From Acidovorax sp. A1169 (GTDB lineage Bacteria; Pseudomonadota; Gammaproteobacteria; Burkholderiales; Burkholderiaceae_C), in the NCBI RefSeq assembly GCF_030704685.1, contig NZ_JAUZDX010000002.1, forward strand, positions 1 to 64,000: 64,000 bases of DNA, given 5' to 3'. How positions within the stretch are numbered: the first letter of the stretch is position 1; every line of letters starts with the position of its first letter. The position numbers and the translations under genes were made by a program. Below the pieces are notes generated by a model. That model was not told where the DNA came from and ran no database searches. It worked only from the letters and a program-made list of their open reading frames with translations. Of the stretch, positions 9,851-18,274 are shown one piece after another.

Positions 9851-10981
9851 ATGCTGCTGACCCAAGACCAGGAAATGATCCGCGACGCCGTGCGCGATTT
9901 TGCACAGGCCGAGCTGTGGCCCCACGCGGCACGCTGGGACAGGGAGCACCACTTTCCCAAAGAGGCGCACCAGGGCCTGGCCGCACTGGGTGCCTATGGC
10001 ATCTGCGTTCCCGAAGACCTGGGCGGCGCGAACCTCGACTACGTGACCCTGGCCCTGGTGCTCGAAGAGATCGCTGCGGGCGACGGTGGCACCAGCACTG
10101 CCATCAGCGTGACCAACTGCCCCGTCAACGCCATCCTCATGCGCTATGGCAATGCGCAGCAGAAGAAGGACTGGCTCACGCCGCTGGCCCAGGGCCGCAT
10201 GCTGGGTGCCTTCTGCCTGACCGAGCCGCATGTGGGGTCCGACGCCTCCGCGCTGCGCACCACCGCCGTGCGCCAGGGCGACGACTACGTGATCAACGGC
10301 GTCAAGCAGTTCATCACCAGTGGCAAGAATGGCCACGTGGCCATCGTCATCGCCGTGACCGACAAGGGCGCGGGCAAGAAGGGCATGAGCGCCTTCCTCG
10401 TGCCTACCGACAACCCCGGCTACGTGGTGGCGCGCCTGGAAGACAAGCTGGGCCAGCACAGCAGCGACACGGCGCAGATCAACTTCGACAACTGCCGCAT
10501 TCCGGCCGAGAACTTGATCGGCGCCGAGGGCGAGGGCTACAAGATCGCCCTCGGGGCGCTCGAAGGCGGGCGCATCGGCATCGCCGCGCAGAGCGTGGGC
10601 ATGGCGCGCAGCGCCTTCGATGCGGCGCTGGCCTATTCCAAGGAGCGCGAGAGCTTTGGCACGGCCATCTTCAACCACCAGGCGGTGGGTTTTCGCCTGG
10701 CCGAATGCGCCACGCAGATCGAGGCCGCGCGCCAGCTCATCTGGCATGCCGCCGCGCTGCGCGATGCGGGTCGCCCCTGCCTCAAGGAGGCCGCCATGGC
10801 CAAGCTGTTCGCCAGCGAGATGGCCGAGCGGGTGTGCAGCGCCGCCATCCAGACCCTGGGTGGCTATGGCGTGGTGAATGACTTCCCGGTCGAGCGCATC
10901 TACCGCGATGTGCGCGTGTGCCAGATCTACGAAGGCACGAGCGACGTGCAGAAGATCATCATCCAACGCGCCCTGGCCTGA
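9851..10981 (+). CDS. Acyl-CoA dehydrogenase (short/branched-chain type)
   Basis: Predicted 376-residue FAD-dependent acyl-CoA dehydrogenase. The flavin signature CLTEPHVGSD is present, and the catalytic base is Glu361 in QIYEGTSDVQK, the position used by short, medium and short/branched enzymes. It is thus a different subgroup from liuA, whose base is at residue 251. ATG 9851 matches the family N-terminus (MLLTQDQEMIRDAVRDF). It is the last plus-strand gene of the first catabolic block. Candidate substrates are 2-methylbutyryl-CoA, isobutyryl-CoA or short straight acyl-CoAs; which is not resolved. Confidence 0.93.
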   Translation: MLLTQDQEMIRDAVRDFAQAELWPHAARWDREHHFPKEAHQGLAALGAYGICVPEDLGGANLDYVTLALVLEEIAAGDGGTSTAISVTNCPVNAILMRYGNAQQKKDWLTPLAQGRMLGAFCLTEPHVGSDASALRTTAVRQGDDYVINGVKQFITSGKNGHVAIVIAVTDKGAGKKGMSAFLVPTDNPGYVVARLEDKLGQHSSDTAQINFDNCRIPAENLIGAEGEGYKIALGALEGGRIGIAAQSVGMARSAFDAALAYSKERESFGTAIFNHQAVGFRLAECATQIEAARQLIWHAAALRDAGRPCLKEAAMAKLFASEMAERVCSAAIQTLGGYGVVNDFPVERIYRDVRVCQIYEGTSDVQKIIIQRALA

Positions 10982-10994
10982 GCGCCGCACGCCA

Positions 10995-12776
10995 TCAGTT
11001 GCCTTGCTGCCGCAGCCACTGCGCCAGCAGGGCATGCAGCGTGTCGGCGTCGACCGGCTTGCGCAGCACCAGGTAGCCTTGCGCGTCGGCCTCCTGCAAT
11101 TCAGGCGCATCGAACTCGCCGCTGACCATGGCGCCGTGCGCATCCGGGCAGCGCTCCAGCAGGGCTCGCAGCACCTCGAAGCCGCTTTCCCCCGAGCGCA
11201 GCCGCTGGTCGCACAGAATGGCCTGTGGCGTGAACCCGGCTTCGATGTGGGCGAAGGCCTCGCCCGCGTTGGAGGCCAGGCGCACTTCAACCTCCCAGGT
11301 GCCGAGCAGGGCCGACCAGGCGCCCAGTACCTGCGGGTCATCGTCCAGCACCAGGCAGCGTCCCTGCAGTGGCCCGTGGCGCCCTTGCGCGCCCATCGGC
11401 GCCAACTGGGCGGAAAGCGGCGGCGCCTCGGTGGCTGGCAGCTCGATCCAGAAGCACGACCCCTTTCCTAGCTGGGACCTGAGGCCCTGGCGGGCGCCCA
11501 TCAGCGCCACGCAGCGTGCCACCACGGCCAGCCCCAGGCCATGCCCGCTGCGGTGCAGCTCCCATGCGTGGTGGGGGCGGTAGAAGGCCTGGTAGATCTG
11601 GCCCTGCTCTTCCAAGGCCACCCCCACCCCGGTGTCCCACACCTCGATGCGCCAGTGCTGGCCACGCCGCCGCGCGCCCACCAGCACCCCGCCGTGCGGC
11701 GTGTAGCGCAGCGCGTTGTGAACCAGGTTGGCCAGCGACTGGCGCACCAGCGCCGGGTCGGCCAGCACCGTGGCCTGGGGGGGCGGCCTGTGCAGGCGCA
11801 GGGCCAGGCGCCTGGCCCCCGCTTCCGCGGAGAACTGGGTCTGCAGGTCATCGAACAAGCCGGCCAGTGCCACGGGTGCCGGCCGCAGTTCCACAGCGCC
11901 CGACTCGATGCGCGACAGGTCCAGCAGGGCGTCGAACAAATGGCTCACCGAGCGCATGCTGAGCCGCCACTGCGTGAGCAGCCCTTCGAGCCGCGGCATG
12001 TCCTTGCCATGCAGGGCAATGGCCTCGGCCAGCAGGCCCATCGCATGCACGGGCTGGCGCAGGTCGTGCGCGGCGGTGCTCAGAAAGCGGTTCTTTTCCG
12101 CCAGCGCCGTCTCCGCAGCGGCGCTGGCCTGGCGGTAGCGTTCGGCCAGGTACCGGCTGTGCTCTTCGAGCGCCACCTGGCGCACGAAAAAGCGGTGCGA
12201 GTGGATGGCACTGCGGTAGATCACCGCCATCATCACCAGGGCGATGGGCAGGGTGAAGTACCAGTGGCTCTCGAAGGCCCAGGGCATCATCACGATGCTG
12301 CCCGTCATGCCGAAGAAGAAGGCGCGGTAGATCTGCCACGAGGCCGACATCTGGGCGGCGTGGACGGCTACCGTACCCATCAGGGCGGCATACACCAGCA
12401 GCATGAAATCATAGCTGGCACTGCCCATGGGCAATGCCACGGCCGATGCCAGCGCCACGCCATGGGCCAGTGCCAACCGCTGCACCCGGGGCTGCCAGGT
12501 GGCAAGCAGCTCGGCGGTGGGGCTTTCGAGCTGCTCGCGCCGGTAGCGGCGCAGCAGATGCCATGCGTACCACAGGGCCGGCAGGTACAGCGCGCCCCCG
12601 ATGAAAAAGCCCCAGGGGTTGCCGCCCAGCCAGGCCAGCAGCCCTCCGAACAGAAAGCCCATGGCGGGCATGGCCGCCATGCTCAGGCGCAGGCGGGCAA
12701 AGGCGGCGCTGAGCAGCCGCAAACGGCCTTCGTCGCTGGGCGTGCTGGTTTCCAGCGGGTGTTCTTGCGTGTCCAT
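10995..12776 (-). CDS. Hybrid sensor histidine kinase/response regulator (copy B)
   Basis: Predicted 593-residue hybrid kinase. The N-terminal 200 residues hold several hydrophobic segments with no large extracytoplasmic loop. The HisKA box is STAAHDLRQPVHAMG with His237, then the ATP-binding N box (LVHNALRYT), G1 (DTGVG) and G2 (GHGLGLAV). A C-terminal receiver domain carries LVLDDDPQ and the phosphoacceptor region ILCDQRLRSGESG. The ATG at 12776 is chosen: GAAGG lies about 9 bp upstream, whereas extension to 12782 requires TTG. The gene begins 15 bp after the stop of a paralogous kinase gene, and the two share domain order and motifs. The two kinases and a response regulator form a minus-strand operon. 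Confidence 0.92.
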   Translation of the reverse strand: MDTQEHPLETSTPSDEGRLRLLSAAFARLRLSMAAMPAMGFLFGGLLAWLGGNPWGFFIGGALYLPALWYAWHLLRRYRREQLESPTAELLATWQPRVQRLALAHGVALASAVALPMGSASYDFMLLVYAALMGTVAVHAAQMSASWQIYRAFFFGMTGSIVMMPWAFESHWYFTLPIALVMMAVIYRSAIHSHRFFVRQVALEEHSRYLAERYRQASAAAETALAEKNRFLSTAAHDLRQPVHAMGLLAEAIALHGKDMPRLEGLLTQWRLSMRSVSHLFDALLDLSRIESGAVELRPAPVALAGLFDDLQTQFSAEAGARRLALRLHRPPPQATVLADPALVRQSLANLVHNALRYTPHGGVLVGARRRGQHWRIEVWDTGVGVALEEQGQIYQAFYRPHHAWELHRSGHGLGLAVVARCVALMGARQGLRSQLGKGSCFWIELPATEAPPLSAQLAPMGAQGRHGPLQGRCLVLDDDPQVLGAWSALLGTWEVEVRLASNAGEAFAHIEAGFTPQAILCDQRLRSGESGFEVLRALLERCPDAHGAMVSGEFDAPELQEADAQGYLVLRKPVDADTLHALLAQWLRQQGN

Positions 12777-12791
12777 GCGCAACGGCCTTCG

Positions 12792-14618
12792 TCAGTGGCT
12801 GTACCGGGGCGCCAGCCACTGGGCCAGCACGGCATGCAGCCGGACCACGTCCAGCGGCTTGGACAGCACCAGGTAGCCTTGGTTCTCCGCCTCCTGCAGA
12901 TCGGGCGAATGCAGTTCGCCACTGACCATGGCGCCATAGGCGTCGGGGCAGTGCGCCATCAGCGCACGCAGGATGTTGAAGCCGCTCTCGCCCGAGCGCA
13001 GGCGCTGGTCGCACAGGATGGCGCGGGGGCGAAAGCCGCCGTCCACCAGGTCCCAGGCCTCGCTGGCGCAGCTGGCAAAGCGGGCGTCGATGCCCCAGGC
13101 CTGCAACAGCGCTGACCAGGCTGCGGCCACCTGCGGGTCGTCATCGATGACCAGGCAGGTGCCTGCCAGCGAACTCAGGTCGGGCCGGCCGCTGCCCTCG
13201 CCTGCGTCCCATGCCAGGCCTCTGTAGCGTGCCTGCTGGGGGTCGCTCTCGACCAGGGTGGCACGGGGCAGGTGCAGCCAGAACCGAGACCCCTTGCCCA
13301 GGCGCGAGGCCAGCCCATAGTCGGCGCCCATCAGTTTGGCGCAGCGCGCCACCACGGCCAGGCCGAGGCCGTGGCCGTTGTTGTCGATGTTCCAGGCGTT
13401 CTGCGGGCGGTAGAAGGGCGAGTAGATGCGCAGCTGGTCCTGCAGCGCCACGCCCACGCCGGTGTCCCATACCTCGATCTGCCAGCCCCCGCGGCGCGGG
13501 CGCGCGGTGAGCAGTACGCCGCCGCGCACGGTGTAGCGCAGCGCGTTGTGCACCAGGTTCACGACGGACTGGCGCACCAGGTCCGCATCGGCCAGCACGG
13601 CGGCATGGGGCCCCGGCGGGCGCACGCGCAGCTGCAGCCCACGCGTGCGCGCCTCCTCGCGAAAGAGCGTGAGCACGTCGTCGAAGAGCCCATCCAGCGC
13701 CACGGGCGCGGCATGCGCGGCGACATGGCCGCTTTCGATGCGCGACAGGTCCAGCAGCGAGTTGAACATAAGGTTCACCGAGCGCACGCTGCGCTGCAGG
13801 TCGGCCAAGGGCGCATTCAGGCCGGGATCGCGGTTGCGCCGCGCAATGGCTTCGGCGAGCAGGCCCATGGCGTGCACGGGCTGGCGCAGGTCGTGCGCGG
13901 CAGTGCTCAGGAAGCGGTTCTTCTCCTCCAAGGCGGCCTGGGCTCCGTCGCTGGCTGTCAGGTAGCGTGCGGCCAGTTGCGCACCGCGCTCCTCCAGTCG
14001 GATCTGATGCACGAAGAAGCGGTGCGTCGTGCGTGAGTGGCGGTAGATGATCAGGCTGAGCAGCGCCGCCAGCGGCAGGATGAAATGCCAGTGCTGCGGA
14101 AACACCCAGACCAGGAGGGGCAGCGATGCATTCCAGCCAGCCATGTACAGGCGCATGAACACGCTGAGCACGGGCGTCTGCAGTGTGGCGTTGCCGACGA
14201 CGATGGCGGCGTTGGTCACCAGCAGCAGCAAGGCGAAGTCGTAGCTCGCATGGCCCGCCACGATGGCCATGGGCGCCGTGATGCCCGCGCCGTGCAGCAG
14301 CGCGCATTGCTCGAGCCGGGGCTTCCATTTGCGCACCAGCGCATCGGCGCCCAGGCGCTCGCGGTCGCGCAGATGGATGCGCCGCTGCACGAACATCACC
14401 GTGGCAAACAGGGCGTAAAAGACGCACCACACCCCCATCCATCGCGCGTCGTGCGCCTGCGCATAGAACAGCGTGAGCGTCAGTGACAGCAGCGGCAGCA
14501 CGAAGATACTGGTGAGCAGGAATCCGAAGGTCATCTCCAGCAGGCGGGCCTGTCCCTCCATGCTGATGGGTGCGTCGTCGGACCAATCGGCCGGTGGCGC
14601 TGCCGCAGGCGAGGCCAT
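12792..14618 (-). CDS. Hybrid sensor histidine kinase/response regulator (copy A)
   Basis: Predicted 608-residue paralogue of the downstream kinase. Hydrophobic segments are seen near residues 30-52, 60-76, 117-145, 150-175 and 178-192. Then come HisKA (STAAHDLRQPVHAMG, His242), N box (LVHNALRYT), G1 (DTGVG) and G2 (GHGLGLAV), and a C-terminal receiver with LVIDDDPQ and the phosphoacceptor region ILCDQRLRSGESG. Its ATG overlaps the TGA of the response-regulator gene (ATGA at 14617-14620 read on the minus strand), implying translational coupling. The signal sensed is unknown; the absence of a periplasmic domain suggests sensing within the membrane or cytoplasm. Confidence 0.92.
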   Translation of the reverse strand: MASPAAAPPADWSDDAPISMEGQARLLEMTFGFLLTSIFVLPLLSLTLTLFYAQAHDARWMGVWCVFYALFATVMFVQRRIHLRDRERLGADALVRKWKPRLEQCALLHGAGITAPMAIVAGHASYDFALLLLVTNAAIVVGNATLQTPVLSVFMRLYMAGWNASLPLLVWVFPQHWHFILPLAALLSLIIYRHSRTTHRFFVHQIRLEERGAQLAARYLTASDGAQAALEEKNRFLSTAAHDLRQPVHAMGLLAEAIARRNRDPGLNAPLADLQRSVRSVNLMFNSLLDLSRIESGHVAAHAAPVALDGLFDDVLTLFREEARTRGLQLRVRPPGPHAAVLADADLVRQSVVNLVHNALRYTVRGGVLLTARPRRGGWQIEVWDTGVGVALQDQLRIYSPFYRPQNAWNIDNNGHGLGLAVVARCAKLMGADYGLASRLGKGSRFWLHLPRATLVESDPQQARYRGLAWDAGEGSGRPDLSSLAGTCLVIDDDPQVAAAWSALLQAWGIDARFASCASEAWDLVDGGFRPRAILCDQRLRSGESGFNILRALMAHCPDAYGAMVSGELHSPDLQEAENQGYLVLSKPLDVVRLHAVLAQWLAPRYSH

Positions 14619-15283
14619 CAGCCCACAGGTCCTGCCAGAACCAGCCTGCGCCCGCGCAGTTGCGTAATGGCCTCGATGCGGTTGCGCGCGCCCAGGCGCT
14701 GCAGGATGGCGGTGATGTGTTCCTTCACAGTGCTCTCCGACAATGCCAGGTCCAGCGCGATGCGCTTGTTGGGCTGGCCGAGCAGCACCAGTGCAAGGAT
14801 CTCGCCCTGGCGTGCGGACAGGCCCAGCTCGGCCGGTGTCACCGGCAGCTCGCGGCTGCGCAGCCCGCCGGGCTGCACGCGACCGGCGGGCACAAACCAG
14901 GTCAGCCCGCCCAACAGCGCATGCACGGCCTGGGCAAACGTGCCCGGGCTCTCCTGCTTGTGCACAAAGCCATGTGCTCCGCCTGCGCGGGCGCGTTCGG
15001 CCAGGAGCGGGTCGTCATCGCCGCTCATCACCGCGATGGCGGTGCCGGGGCAACCGGCACGCAGCTGCGAAATGAGGCCCAGGGCCGCCCCTTCCACCAG
15101 CCAGAAATCGATGAGGGCCAGCGCCGGTGCCCCATGCACCGCCACCTGCTGCAGGCAGTCGGTCGCATCGGTGGCCAGCCGCATTTCCATGTCAGGGCGC
15201 AGCGAACGCAGAAACTCTGCAACCCCGCGCGCCACCAGGGGGTGGTCGTCAAGAATGATGGCGTAGGGGGACGTTGGAGGCAT
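14618..15283 (-). CDS. LuxR-type response regulator
   Basis: Predicted 221-residue NarL/FixJ-type response regulator. The receiver domain begins YAIILDDHPLVARGV and has the phosphoacceptor aspartate in ALIDFWLVEG. The C-terminal LuxR HTH is LSARQGEILALVLLGQPNKR through STVKEHITAILQRLGARNR. Start at ATG 15283 (MPPTSPYAII) places the receiver at the N-terminus; the longer reading to 15418 crosses the palindrome at 15350-15369. Its stop overlaps the start of the first hybrid kinase. It is likely the DNA-binding output of the adjacent kinases and may bind the upstream palindrome. Confidence 0.93.
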   Translation of the reverse strand: MPPTSPYAIILDDHPLVARGVAEFLRSLRPDMEMRLATDATDCLQQVAVHGAPALALIDFWLVEGAALGLISQLRAGCPGTAIAVMSGDDDPLLAERARAGGAHGFVHKQESPGTFAQAVHALLGGLTWFVPAGRVQPGGLRSRELPVTPAELGLSARQGEILALVLLGQPNKRIALDLALSESTVKEHITAILQRLGARNRIEAITQLRGRRLVLAGPVG

Positions 15284-15590
15284 TGGGTGGGGGGAGGCCG
15301 CTGTGGCAGGCAAATTCTGCCAAGTGTTCCGCAAGATGGGTGCGGCGCAAACCCTACCGGAGTAGGGTTGCCGCGCACGTGGCCACCGCTGCTGCGCAAA
15401 AAACAAGGTTCGTTGCATCCTGATGGCTTGAGGGCGTGCCTCCGAGGCCGGCGACTGGACACTGGCATCACACCAACCAAGTGGGGCCAGAGAGCCATGC
15501 AGGCGACTTGTCCCGCAGCGGCCAGCCTGGAGCCGGAGATCACTGCCGCGATGGCAAGCGGCAAGTGCTGTACCCCCACTGACGCGTCAA
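15284..15590. other. 307-bp intergenic region upstream of the two-component operon
   Basis: No coding sequence is supported here. It separates the response-regulator start from the stop of the DUF421 gene, so it must hold the promoter of the RR-kinase-kinase operon. The only clear structure is the palindrome at 15350-15369. I see no RNA gene or strong intrinsic terminator. Confidence 0.6.
15350..15369. promoter_or_regulatory. Palindrome upstream of response regulator, possible operator
   Basis: Perfect inverted repeat of AACCCTAC and GTAGGGTT separated by CGGA. It is 67 bp upstream of the response-regulator start, at a position and of a form typical for a NarL/LuxR-type regulator binding as a dimer. 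Autoregulation is inferred and not proven; the hairpin could also act in RNA. Confidence 0.5.
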
Positions 15591-16070
15591 TTAACCGGCG
15601 CTGTCGCGCTTGCGCAGCACCACGGTGATCTGCCCGTTGGTCTCTATGGTGGCACGCTCCACCTCGTGCAGGTGCAGGCAGCCGCTGGCGCGCAGGGCGG
15701 CCTCCAGGTCGTCGGTGGAGAGCAGTTCCTTGTGCATCAGCTCTGTGTGGACCTTGCCCTGGTCCACCAGCACGCGCGGGGTGCCGTCGATCAGGCGCTC
15801 CAGCCAGGCGAAGCGGAAGGTCAGGTTGGCCAGCACCACATGGCAGCCCATCAGCGTGCTGGCCGAGATCAGCCCGCCCACCAGGGAGTTGTCACCCGCG
15901 TTCATCGAGTTCTGCACGGCGTTGAACAGGATCAGCAGCAGCACCAGGTCGAACGGCGCGTACTGCCCCGTCTGGCGCTTGCCCGTGAGCCGCAGGAAGA
16001 CCAGCAGAAACACGTAAACCAGGACGCCGCGCAGCACAAACTCCCACCATGGCACGCTCATTTCCCACAT
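15591..16070 (-). CDS. DUF421 (YetF-like) membrane protein
   Basis: Predicted 159-residue YetF-type protein. The N-terminal third has two to three membrane segments (VLVYVFLLVFLRLTG, YAPFDLVLLLILFNAVQN, LISASTLMGCHVVLANL), with the conserved GKRQTGQ stretch between the first two. The C-terminal cytoplasmic domain contains ELLSTDDLEAALR, typical of DUF421. ATG 16070 has AGGAG at about 8 bp; an ATG at 16061 lacks a good site. YetF-family proteins are of unknown biochemical function and are often stress linked. It is divergent from the DUF4197 gene across a 153-bp gap. Confidence 0.9.
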   Translation of the reverse strand: MWEMSVPWWEFVLRGVLVYVFLLVFLRLTGKRQTGQYAPFDLVLLLILFNAVQNSMNAGDNSLVGGLISASTLMGCHVVLANLTFRFAWLERLIDGTPRVLVDQGKVHTELMHKELLSTDDLEAALRASGCLHLHEVERATIETNGQITVVLRKRDSAG

Positions 16071-16223
16071 GGTTCGACTCCTGGGGTGGTGATATTCATG
16101 CGTGCCAGTCTACGGGGTGCGGCGCGTCGGCGAAAATCGGACACCATCGCGCTTTCACGCAGGCCGGCACGCCGGGATGGAAGACCTGTTTTTGTAAATC
16201 GTGTTTGATCAGAGAGGCCACGC

Positions 16224-16928
16224 ATGCTGCGTCGCGAATTCCACCACGCTGGCGTGGGCGCCCTGGGCGCCTGGCTGCTGGCCACCGCCGGTCATGCCCA
16301 GGCCCTGTCTCTGGGCGATCTGTCGGCCGCCGATGCCTCGGGGGGCCTGAAGGCCGCCTTGTCGCAGGGCGTGCAGGCGGCCGTCACCTCGCTGGGCCGG
16401 CCTGATGGCTTCCTGGGCAACCCGCGCGTGCGCATCGGGTTGCCGGGCACCCTGGACGATGCCGCCAAGGTCATGAAGTCCCTGGGCCAGGGGCGGCGCA
16501 TCGACGAGCTGGTCACCTCCATCAACCGCGCTGCCGAGGCTGCCGTGCCACTGGGCAAGGACCTGCTGGTCCAGGCCGTCAAGAACATCAGCGTAACCGA
16601 CGCCAGGAACATCCTGACCGGTGGCGAGACCTCGGTGACGGCCTTTTTTGCCGAGAAGACGCGCGCTGCGCTGGGCGAGCGCTTCCTGCCCGTGGTGAAC
16701 CAGGCCACCGAGAAGGTCGGCCTCACGCAGAAGTACAACGCCTTTGCCGGCAAGGCGGCCAGCTTCGGCCTGCTCAAGGCCGAGGACGCCAATCTGGCGC
16801 AGTACGTCACCGGGCGCACGCTCGATGGCCTGTACCTCATGATCGGGGAGGAGGAGCGCCGCATTCGCCAGAACCCCGCAGCCGCCGGCAGTTCCTTGGT
16901 CAAGAAGGTCTTCGGCGCAATGAAATGA
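16224..16928 (+). CDS. DUF4197 exported protein
   Basis: Predicted 234-residue protein with an N-terminal signal sequence (basic MLRREF, hydrophobic GALGAWLLATAG, cleavage near HAQA). The rest matches DUF4197: alternating helices with the conserved ALSQGVQAAV near the start and QKYNAFAGKAASFGLL toward the end. Function of the family is not known; periplasmic location is likely. A copy of the hairpin repeat begins 2 bp after the stop codon. It is divergent from DUF421. Confidence 0.9.
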   Translation: MLRREFHHAGVGALGAWLLATAGHAQALSLGDLSAADASGGLKAALSQGVQAAVTSLGRPDGFLGNPRVRIGLPGTLDDAAKVMKSLGQGRRIDELVTSINRAAEAAVPLGKDLLVQAVKNISVTDARNILTGGETSVTAFFAEKTRAALGERFLPVVNQATEKVGLTQKYNAFAGKAASFGLLKAEDANLAQYVTGRTLDGLYLMIGEEERRIRQNPAAAGSSLVKKVFGAMK

Positions 16929-16929
16929 G

Positions 16930-17057
16930 GCACCCCCTGAGTCGCTTCGCGCCCTCACCCCTCTCTCGCATTGCTTCGCAATGCGGGAGGGGGACGCACC
17001 CCAGCGAGGCGGGGCGGCCCTTGCGCGGGGGCACTGGCCTTGGCCGCGCCAGGTTCA
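16930..17057 (+). repeat. 128-bp intergenic hairpin repeat, copy 2
   Basis: Second copy of the element at 2785-2912. The apical stem here pairs CGCATTGC (16967-16974) with GCAATGCG (16978-16985) across a TTC loop. Both arms differ from the other copies by matched substitutions, so pairing is kept. The 3' hairpin ACTGGC/GCCAG is also kept. The element starts 2 bp after the DUF4197 stop. Confidence 0.9.
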
Positions 17058-17096
17058 GGGCGGCGCGACCGATAGTTGATATGGCAATCTAAACCC

Positions 17097-17510
17097 ATGG
17101 CATCCCCTGAACCCACCAATGCCTGCCCCTGTGGCCAGACCAACGCGCGCCATCAACCCCTGGCCTATGCCGCATGCTGCGGCCGCTATGTCGACCATTT
17201 CGAAGCCGCGCCTGCGCCCGATGCGCCCAGCCTCATGCGCTCGCGCTACAGCGCCTTCGTGCTCGAACGGGCAGACTACCTGCAGGCCACCTGGCACCCG
17301 CGCATCCGGCCTGCCCAACTGGACTTCGATCCCGGCGCCCGCTGGCTGGGCCTCACGGTGCGCAGCCAGCGCAGCACGGGCGAGGACACGGCCGAGGTGG
17401 AGTTCGTCGCTCGCTACCGCGTCGGCGGGCGCGCCGTGCGCCTGCACGAGACCAGCCGCTTCGTGCGCGAGGACGGGCGCTGGTTCTATGTCGATGGCGA
17501 CCAGCAATGA
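17097..17510 (+). CDS. YchJ-family (SEC-C/zinc-binding) protein
   Basis: Predicted 137-residue YchJ-like protein. The N-terminal cysteine motif CPCGQ with a later CC (AACCGRYVD) forms the zinc-binding SEC-C-like start, and [11 protein letters not shown] is the classic YchJ signature. The remainder is an NTF2-like domain ending with [17 protein letters not shown] 17097 starts right before the cysteine motif ([13 protein letters not shown]). The role is unknown; possible metal-dependent or protein-protein function. A HAD gene follows after 32 bp. Confidence 0.92.
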   Translation: MASPEPTNACPCGQTNARHQPLAYAACCGRYVDHFEAAPAPDAPSLMRSRYSAFVLERADYLQATWHPRIRPAQLDFDPGARWLGLTVRSQRSTGEDTAEVEFVARYRVGGRAVRLHETSRFVREDGRWFYVDGDQQ

Positions 17511-17542
17511 GCCACTCCTTTCTTTTTTGTGAGCCTTGATCC

Positions 17543-18196
17543 ATGACCTTCGAAGCCATCCTGTTCGACTGTGACGGCGTGCTCGTCGACAGCGAGCACA
17601 TTACCAACGGCGTGCTGCGCACCATGCTCAACGAAGCGGGCTGGGCCATCACGCACGAAGAGTGCATGGACTATTTCATCGGCCGCACGGTGCGCAGTGC
17701 CACGTCCCGCATCGAGGCCGAGACCGGCAAACCCCTGACCGATGAATGGATGGCCAGCTTCTACGCCCGGCGCAATGCCGAGCTGGACCAGCACCTGGTC
17801 GCCATAGCGCACATCCACCCCACCATCGAGCGCGTGCATGCCCACCACGGCGGGCGCATCGCCTGCGCGTCGGGGGCTGACCGCTTCAAGGTGGAGATGC
17901 AGCTGGTCAAGGTGGGGCTCATGCCGTATTTCGAGGGGCGCATCTTCAGCGGCCACGAGGTTCCCCACACCAAGCCCGCGCCCGACGTGTACCTGGCAGC
18001 GGCCGCCGCGCTGCAGGCCGATCCGGCGCGTTGCGCCGTGGTGGAAGACACGACCATTGGCGTGACGGCCGGCGTGGCTGCCGGCGCCACGGTGTTCGCT
18101 TATGCGCCGCTGGGCGACGGTGCGGCACTGCGCGCGGCCGGGGCAACGCAGGTGTTCCGCAGCATGGCCGAGCTGCCCGCCTTGCTGGGCTGCTGA
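17543..18196 (+). CDS. HAD-superfamily hydrolase, CbbY/beta-phosphoglucomutase-like
   Basis: Predicted 217-residue HAD phosphatase. Motif I is FDCDGVLVDSE with nucleophile Asp9 and acid/base Asp11; motif II serine is in CASGAD; motif III Lys is in HTKPAPDVYLAA; motif IV is VVEDTTIGV. The helical cap between motifs I and II places it in subfamily IA near phosphoglycolate phosphatase and beta-phosphoglucomutase. The substrate is probably a small sugar or glycolate phosphate, not determined. Confidence 0.92.
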   Translation: MTFEAILFDCDGVLVDSEHITNGVLRTMLNEAGWAITHEECMDYFIGRTVRSATSRIEAETGKPLTDEWMASFYARRNAELDQHLVAIAHIHPTIERVHAHHGGRIACASGADRFKVEMQLVKVGLMPYFEGRIFSGHEVPHTKPAPDVYLAAAAALQADPARCAVVEDTTIGVTAGVAAGATVFAYAPLGDGAALRAAGATQVFRSMAELPALLGC

Positions 18197-18274
18197 GCCA
18201 GGCAAGCCAGGGCGCCACCGTCTCTTAAACTCCCCCGCAGTGCGCGCGTTCCTGCCGCGCCGGGAGGGGAGCCT

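Noticed and set aside
11541-13115. 524-residue plus-strand frame opposite the two hybrid kinases
   Set aside because: It is antisense to conserved kinase and receiver motifs and has only low-complexity content.
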